A stretch of 25,008 nucleotides of DNA from Bacillota bacterium. GTDB taxonomy: Bacteria > Bacillota > Clostridia > Acetivibrionales > DTU013. Of the stretch, positions 22,722 to 25,008 are shown piece after piece. Positions within the stretch are counted from its first letter, which is position 1; each line of letters starts with the position of its first letter. Position numbers and translations under genes: made by a program. The notes below the pieces were generated by a model. That model did no database searches. It saw only the letters and a program-made list of their open reading frames with translations, and was not told where the DNA came from. The DNA is taken from assembly GCA_023409615.1 (NCBI GenBank), contig JAEYRF010000075.1, positions 1-25,008 of the forward strand, given 5' to 3'.

Positions 22722-23195
22722 TTAACTCCTGTTCAATCTTTTCCCCGTAATTGTATTTACCTTCAGCCTTAAGGCAGTAACAGCATTCACTTCATTATTG
22801 CTGAATTCATGGTTTTCTGCTGATGAATATTGTTTCATCAGATGTTTTAACGCAATTACTCTGTCCTGTGGATTCAGGATTTCAATGGTACCATTCCCGC
22901 ATACGCTTTCATATTCCATTGTGTAGTCACATGCTTTCTCACCGGTAATAAGCCTATGCGAACAATCCATTTCAAAGGAAGCCCTATTACATTTTTTTAT
23001 CAGGTCAATCTTTTTACCCACATGTGCCCCATGAAAGTAAAGAACTAATTGATCATCAATTTTCTCGAAGCCAAAGTTCATAGGAATAATGTATGGATAT
23101 TCATCGTCAAACAACGATATTCGGCATGTATAGCATTTCCTGATAATATCAATAATACAATCCAGATCAGTTATTTCCCTATCTTTTCTTCTCAT
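22722..23195 (-). CDS. NimA-like pyridoxamine 5'-phosphate oxidase-family flavoprotein
   Basis: A 157-residue split-barrel flavin-binding protein close to the 5-nitroimidazole-reductase (NimA)-like group of the PNPOx superfamily. Typical segments are MRRKDREITD at the N terminus, CYTCRISLFDDEYPYIIPMNFGFE (residues about 22-45), LVLYFHGAHVGKKIDLIKKC and ASFEMDC in the FMN-binding half, and VCGNGTIEIL. The start at 23195 has GGAG six bases upstream; an ATG 12 bases earlier overlaps that site and is disfavoured. The true substrate is unknown and drug resistance should not be assumed from the fold. It lies 64 bp downstream of the M24 peptidase gene and could share its transcript. Confidence 0.85.
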   Translation of the reverse strand: MRRKDREITDLDCIIDIIRKCYTCRISLFDDEYPYIIPMNFGFEKIDDQLVLYFHGAHVGKKIDLIKKCNRASFEMDCSHRLITGEKACDYTMEYESVCGNGTIEILNPQDRVIALKHLMKQYSSAENHEFSNNEVNAVTALRLKVNTITGKRLNRS

Positions 23196-23259
23196 ATTAA
23201 TCTCCATTTCTGCGTCTTCGTAAGCAGCGCATTCAGCAGCGTCAAACTTCTGTATACAT

Positions 23260-24462
23260 TCATTCTACCTGCATCAGCCCGGGATACGTCCCGGTGATAC
23301 ATCTTCCCCCTTTGGGAGTAACGACAAACGTATTCTCGATGCCGACCATTCCGATACCCTCCACCCCTGCCTTGGGCTCGACTGCAAAGACCATACCTTC
23401 CTCGATTGGCTCATCGAAACCCTTTGCAAGCACAGGAAGCTCGTCCACCTGCAGGCCGATCCCATGTCCCAGGAACTTGACTCTCCTCTTTCCATATCCC
23501 ATAAAGTTCGGTAAAAATTCTTCATCAACGCTCTTCATAATCGTGTTGTATATGTTGGATGGTACCTCACCCGGTTTCAGCATTTCAGCAATTCTGTTTT
23601 GTATCTCGACACACTTTTTGTGGATGTTCACAGCATGCTTCGGCAGCGGCTTCCCAAACATATAGGTCATGGCCTTGTCCGACTGGTAACCGTCGAAGCC
23701 GCACCCTGTATCAATAAAGACAAGATCTCCGTCTTTAAGTTTGCATTCGCGGTTTCCCATAAGCTGCACAGCAGGCCCCAGGCCATAATTACCACCCGGT
23801 CCATTAAAATAGGTGGGGTATAGTGAGCTTTCCCCAAAAGCAATATGTCCCAGAATGATTTCCGTATCAAACATGTTGAAACGTGCAATCCCCTGATGGC
23901 CTTCTTCCACAAGCACTGAGAAAATGGCAGTGGTCAACTCACTCTCTGTCATACCTGCTTTTAAAAGCAACGGAACCCTATCCTCCAGAACTCTCCGGTG
24001 AATATCCCCTGCCTTTATCATAAGATCCAGTTCGTATATGCTTTTCACAGATCTGACTTTTGAAATACAGGCCTCCATTGATTTGAATGATGTAAAGCCA
24101 AAATATTTCTTCAACCGTTCACATATTCCAATCGGTACAAATTCTGTTTCAATATGGACCGTATCCGTTAATCCGCCAAAAGCTGCGGCATCTCCGGCTG
24201 CATCCCGATATGTTTCCATTGGTCTGATTCCTTGAAACAGCGACTCATCGGCAGCTCGGTCAAAGCTGCGGCGTACATAATATACTGCTTCTGCGTCCCT
24301 GGGGATGAAGAGCAGGCCTTCCTGCATCGTACCGGTGAAATAGTATTGATTGATCTTGCTGATTACAAGAGCCAGCTTCCATTCCGGCTCCTTTTGGTCC
24401 ATTGCGGTTCTGAAACGTTTGAGCCTCCCTTGAAGCTCTTCTAAGGGTACCTTTTTATTCAT
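23260..24462 (-). CDS. M24 family metallopeptidase (Xaa-Pro aminopeptidase-like)
   Basis: A 400-residue cytoplasmic peptidase with an N-terminal creatinase-like domain (residues 1-140, including ALVISKINQYYFTGTMQEGLLFIP) and a C-terminal pita-bread domain. All five metal ligands of the family are visible: Asp251 (FIDTGCG), Asp262 (YQSDKAMTY), His333 (FLGHGIGL), Glu362 (FAVEPK) and Glu376 (GIENTF). It probably removes N-terminal residues preceding proline, although some family members act on other dipeptides, so the specificity is inferred. The ATG at 24462 has GGAG 13 bases upstream, which is rather far, but no better start is present. A candidate promoter lies at 24514-24542. Confidence 0.9.
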   Translation of the reverse strand: MNKKVPLEELQGRLKRFRTAMDQKEPEWKLALVISKINQYYFTGTMQEGLLFIPRDAEAVYYVRRSFDRAADESLFQGIRPMETYRDAAGDAAAFGGLTDTVHIETEFVPIGICERLKKYFGFTSFKSMEACISKVRSVKSIYELDLMIKAGDIHRRVLEDRVPLLLKAGMTESELTTAIFSVLVEEGHQGIARFNMFDTEIILGHIAFGESSLYPTYFNGPGGNYGLGPAVQLMGNRECKLKDGDLVFIDTGCGFDGYQSDKAMTYMFGKPLPKHAVNIHKKCVEIQNRIAEMLKPGEVPSNIYNTIMKSVDEEFLPNFMGYGKRRVKFLGHGIGLQVDELPVLAKGFDEPIEEGMVFAVEPKAGVEGIGMVGIENTFVVTPKGGRCITGTYPGLMQVE

Positions 24463-24513
24463 ATGATAATCTTTTCTCCAATGATTTTCATTTTTACTGT
24501 GTTTATAACAATT

Positions 24514-24542
24514 ATTGTATCCTGTAGCTCATATATAATCAA
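24514..24542 (-). promoter_or_regulatory. Candidate sigma-A promoter of the M24 peptidase gene
   Basis: On the minus strand TTGATT (24542-24537), 17 bases and TACAAT (24519-24514) give good spacing and acceptable boxes, 52 bp before the start codon. It lies in the 88-bp gap after the M15-like gene. Confidence 0.5.
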
Positions 24543-24550
24543 GGTGTCAC

Positions 24551-25008
24551 TTACGGATCCACCACAGTTGCGGTCTGTCCAATGGAGACGGCAAGTTCCG
24601 TGAGCCGCTCCCATGTCAGGCAGCCTACTATTCCGTCTGCTTCAAGTCCCTGTGCCCGCTGAAAACTGATGACAGCATTGCGCGTGCCACTGCCGAAATA
24701 ACCGTCCAGCCCCGATCCGGTGTAGCCTAGCGCATTCAATGCATCCTGCAGCGTTAGTACATAATTGCCGACACTTCCCTGTCTGACAAGCGGATAACCC
24801 CCTGCCGCACAGGCCGGCGGCGTCGCACGGGCATCAAAATGCACCCAGGTCGGCGTAAGGTATGCCGGCTCCACATAGGTCCACACTCCGGTCTGCTCTG
24901 CTGTAACGCGAAGCTGATCACGGGTGGCGCTGTCGAGGTTCTGCCCCACATCAAAGGATACCCCTGCATAATGCTGTGACATTGCAGCATGCCCGCCCTC
25001 CCATATAC
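24551..25008 (-). CDS. M15-like peptidoglycan peptidase with C-terminal peptidoglycan-binding domain (5' end outside window)
   Basis: The frame is open to the window edge, so the N terminus is missing and the ATG at 24982 is probably internal. The visible part starts WEGGHAAMSQHYAGVSFDVGQ, whose SQHxxGxxxD pattern matches zinc ligands of M15-type D-Ala-D-Ala carboxypeptidases and L,D-endopeptidases. About 50 residues on, PTWVHFDAR resembles the third ligand region. Residues from GGYPLVRQGSVGNYVLTLQDALNALGY onward form a PG_binding_1 domain with the typical GLDGYFGSGTRNAVISFQRAQGLEADGIVG repeat. It should act on cell-wall or spore peptidoglycan outside the cytoplasm, and a signal peptide would be in the missing part. 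Whether it is vegetative or spore-specific cannot be told. Confidence 0.8.
   Translation of the reverse strand, partial: IWEGGHAAMSQHYAGVSFDVGQNLDSATRDQLRVTAEQTGVWTYVEPAYLTPTWVHFDARATPPACAAGGYPLVRQGSVGNYVLTLQDALNALGYTGSGLDGYFGSGTRNAVISFQRAQGLEADGIVGCLTWERLTELAVSIGQTATVVDP

Noticed and set aside
22722..23195. Nitroimidazole resistance gene
   Set aside because: The fold matches NimA-like proteins, but that family is broad and mostly unrelated to resistance; nothing here shows drug reduction.

Overview
The window looks like chromosome of an anaerobic, spore-forming member of the Clostridia (Bacillota). The indicators are pyruvate:ferredoxin oxidoreductase (nifJ), a spore-coat transglutaminase (tgl), a SpoVB-type flippase, a small DUF3787-type spore protein, AAGGAGG-type ribosome binding sites and sigma-A-like promoters. 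I cannot fix the genus. I see no rRNA, tRNA, CRISPR array, phage gene or transposase.

Layout. (1) 1-3275: the 3' end of glucuronate isomerase (uxaC), convergent with a TIM-barrel sugar isomerase/epimerase that follows a COG2509-type FAD dehydrogenase. (2) 3373-5760: a cysK-metY sulfur-assimilation operon on the minus strand, with a clear promoter flanked on both sides by short tandem repeats. (3) 5760-7024: a gene-poor stretch with a 118-bp inverted-repeat element, a WrbA-like flavoprotein gene, its terminator and a degenerate 23-bp minisatellite. (4) 6965-9798: a sigma-K-like promoter and a three-gene operon ending in tgl. Its first two products are unrecognised and are good candidates for new spore-coat proteins. 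(5) 9791-9923: a 117-bp non-coding inverted-repeat element bounded by an 8-bp direct repeat that includes the tgl stop codon, so a probable MITE. It is followed by a spoVB-like flippase gene. (6) 11460-18530: a compact three-gene minus-strand signalling operon. It encodes a REC-GGDEF-EAL response regulator and two paralogous soluble kinases, each with an N-terminal LacI-type periplasmic-binding-protein fold fused to a histidine-kinase core. (7) 18731-22279: nifJ, divergent from the signalling operon. (8) 22331-25008: on the minus strand, a DUF3787 spore protein, a NimA-like flavin-binding protein, an M24 aminopeptidase and the C-terminal part of an M15-like peptidoglycan peptidase with a peptidoglycan-binding domain.

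How the parts may work together. The most distinctive system is the signalling operon. Two cytoplasmic kinases appear to sense a small ligand, perhaps a sugar, through LacI-like domains and to feed a response regulator that makes c-di-GMP. In that regulator the GGDEF motif is intact, but nearly every catalytic residue of the EAL domain is substituted, so it should synthesise but not degrade c-di-GMP. The two kinases differ in their ATP-lid glycine motif, which suggests divided roles. The tgl operon, spoVB and DUF3787 gene form a loose sporulation theme. Coordinates of genes and short motifs were read from the sequence; family assignments rest on recognised motifs without database searches.
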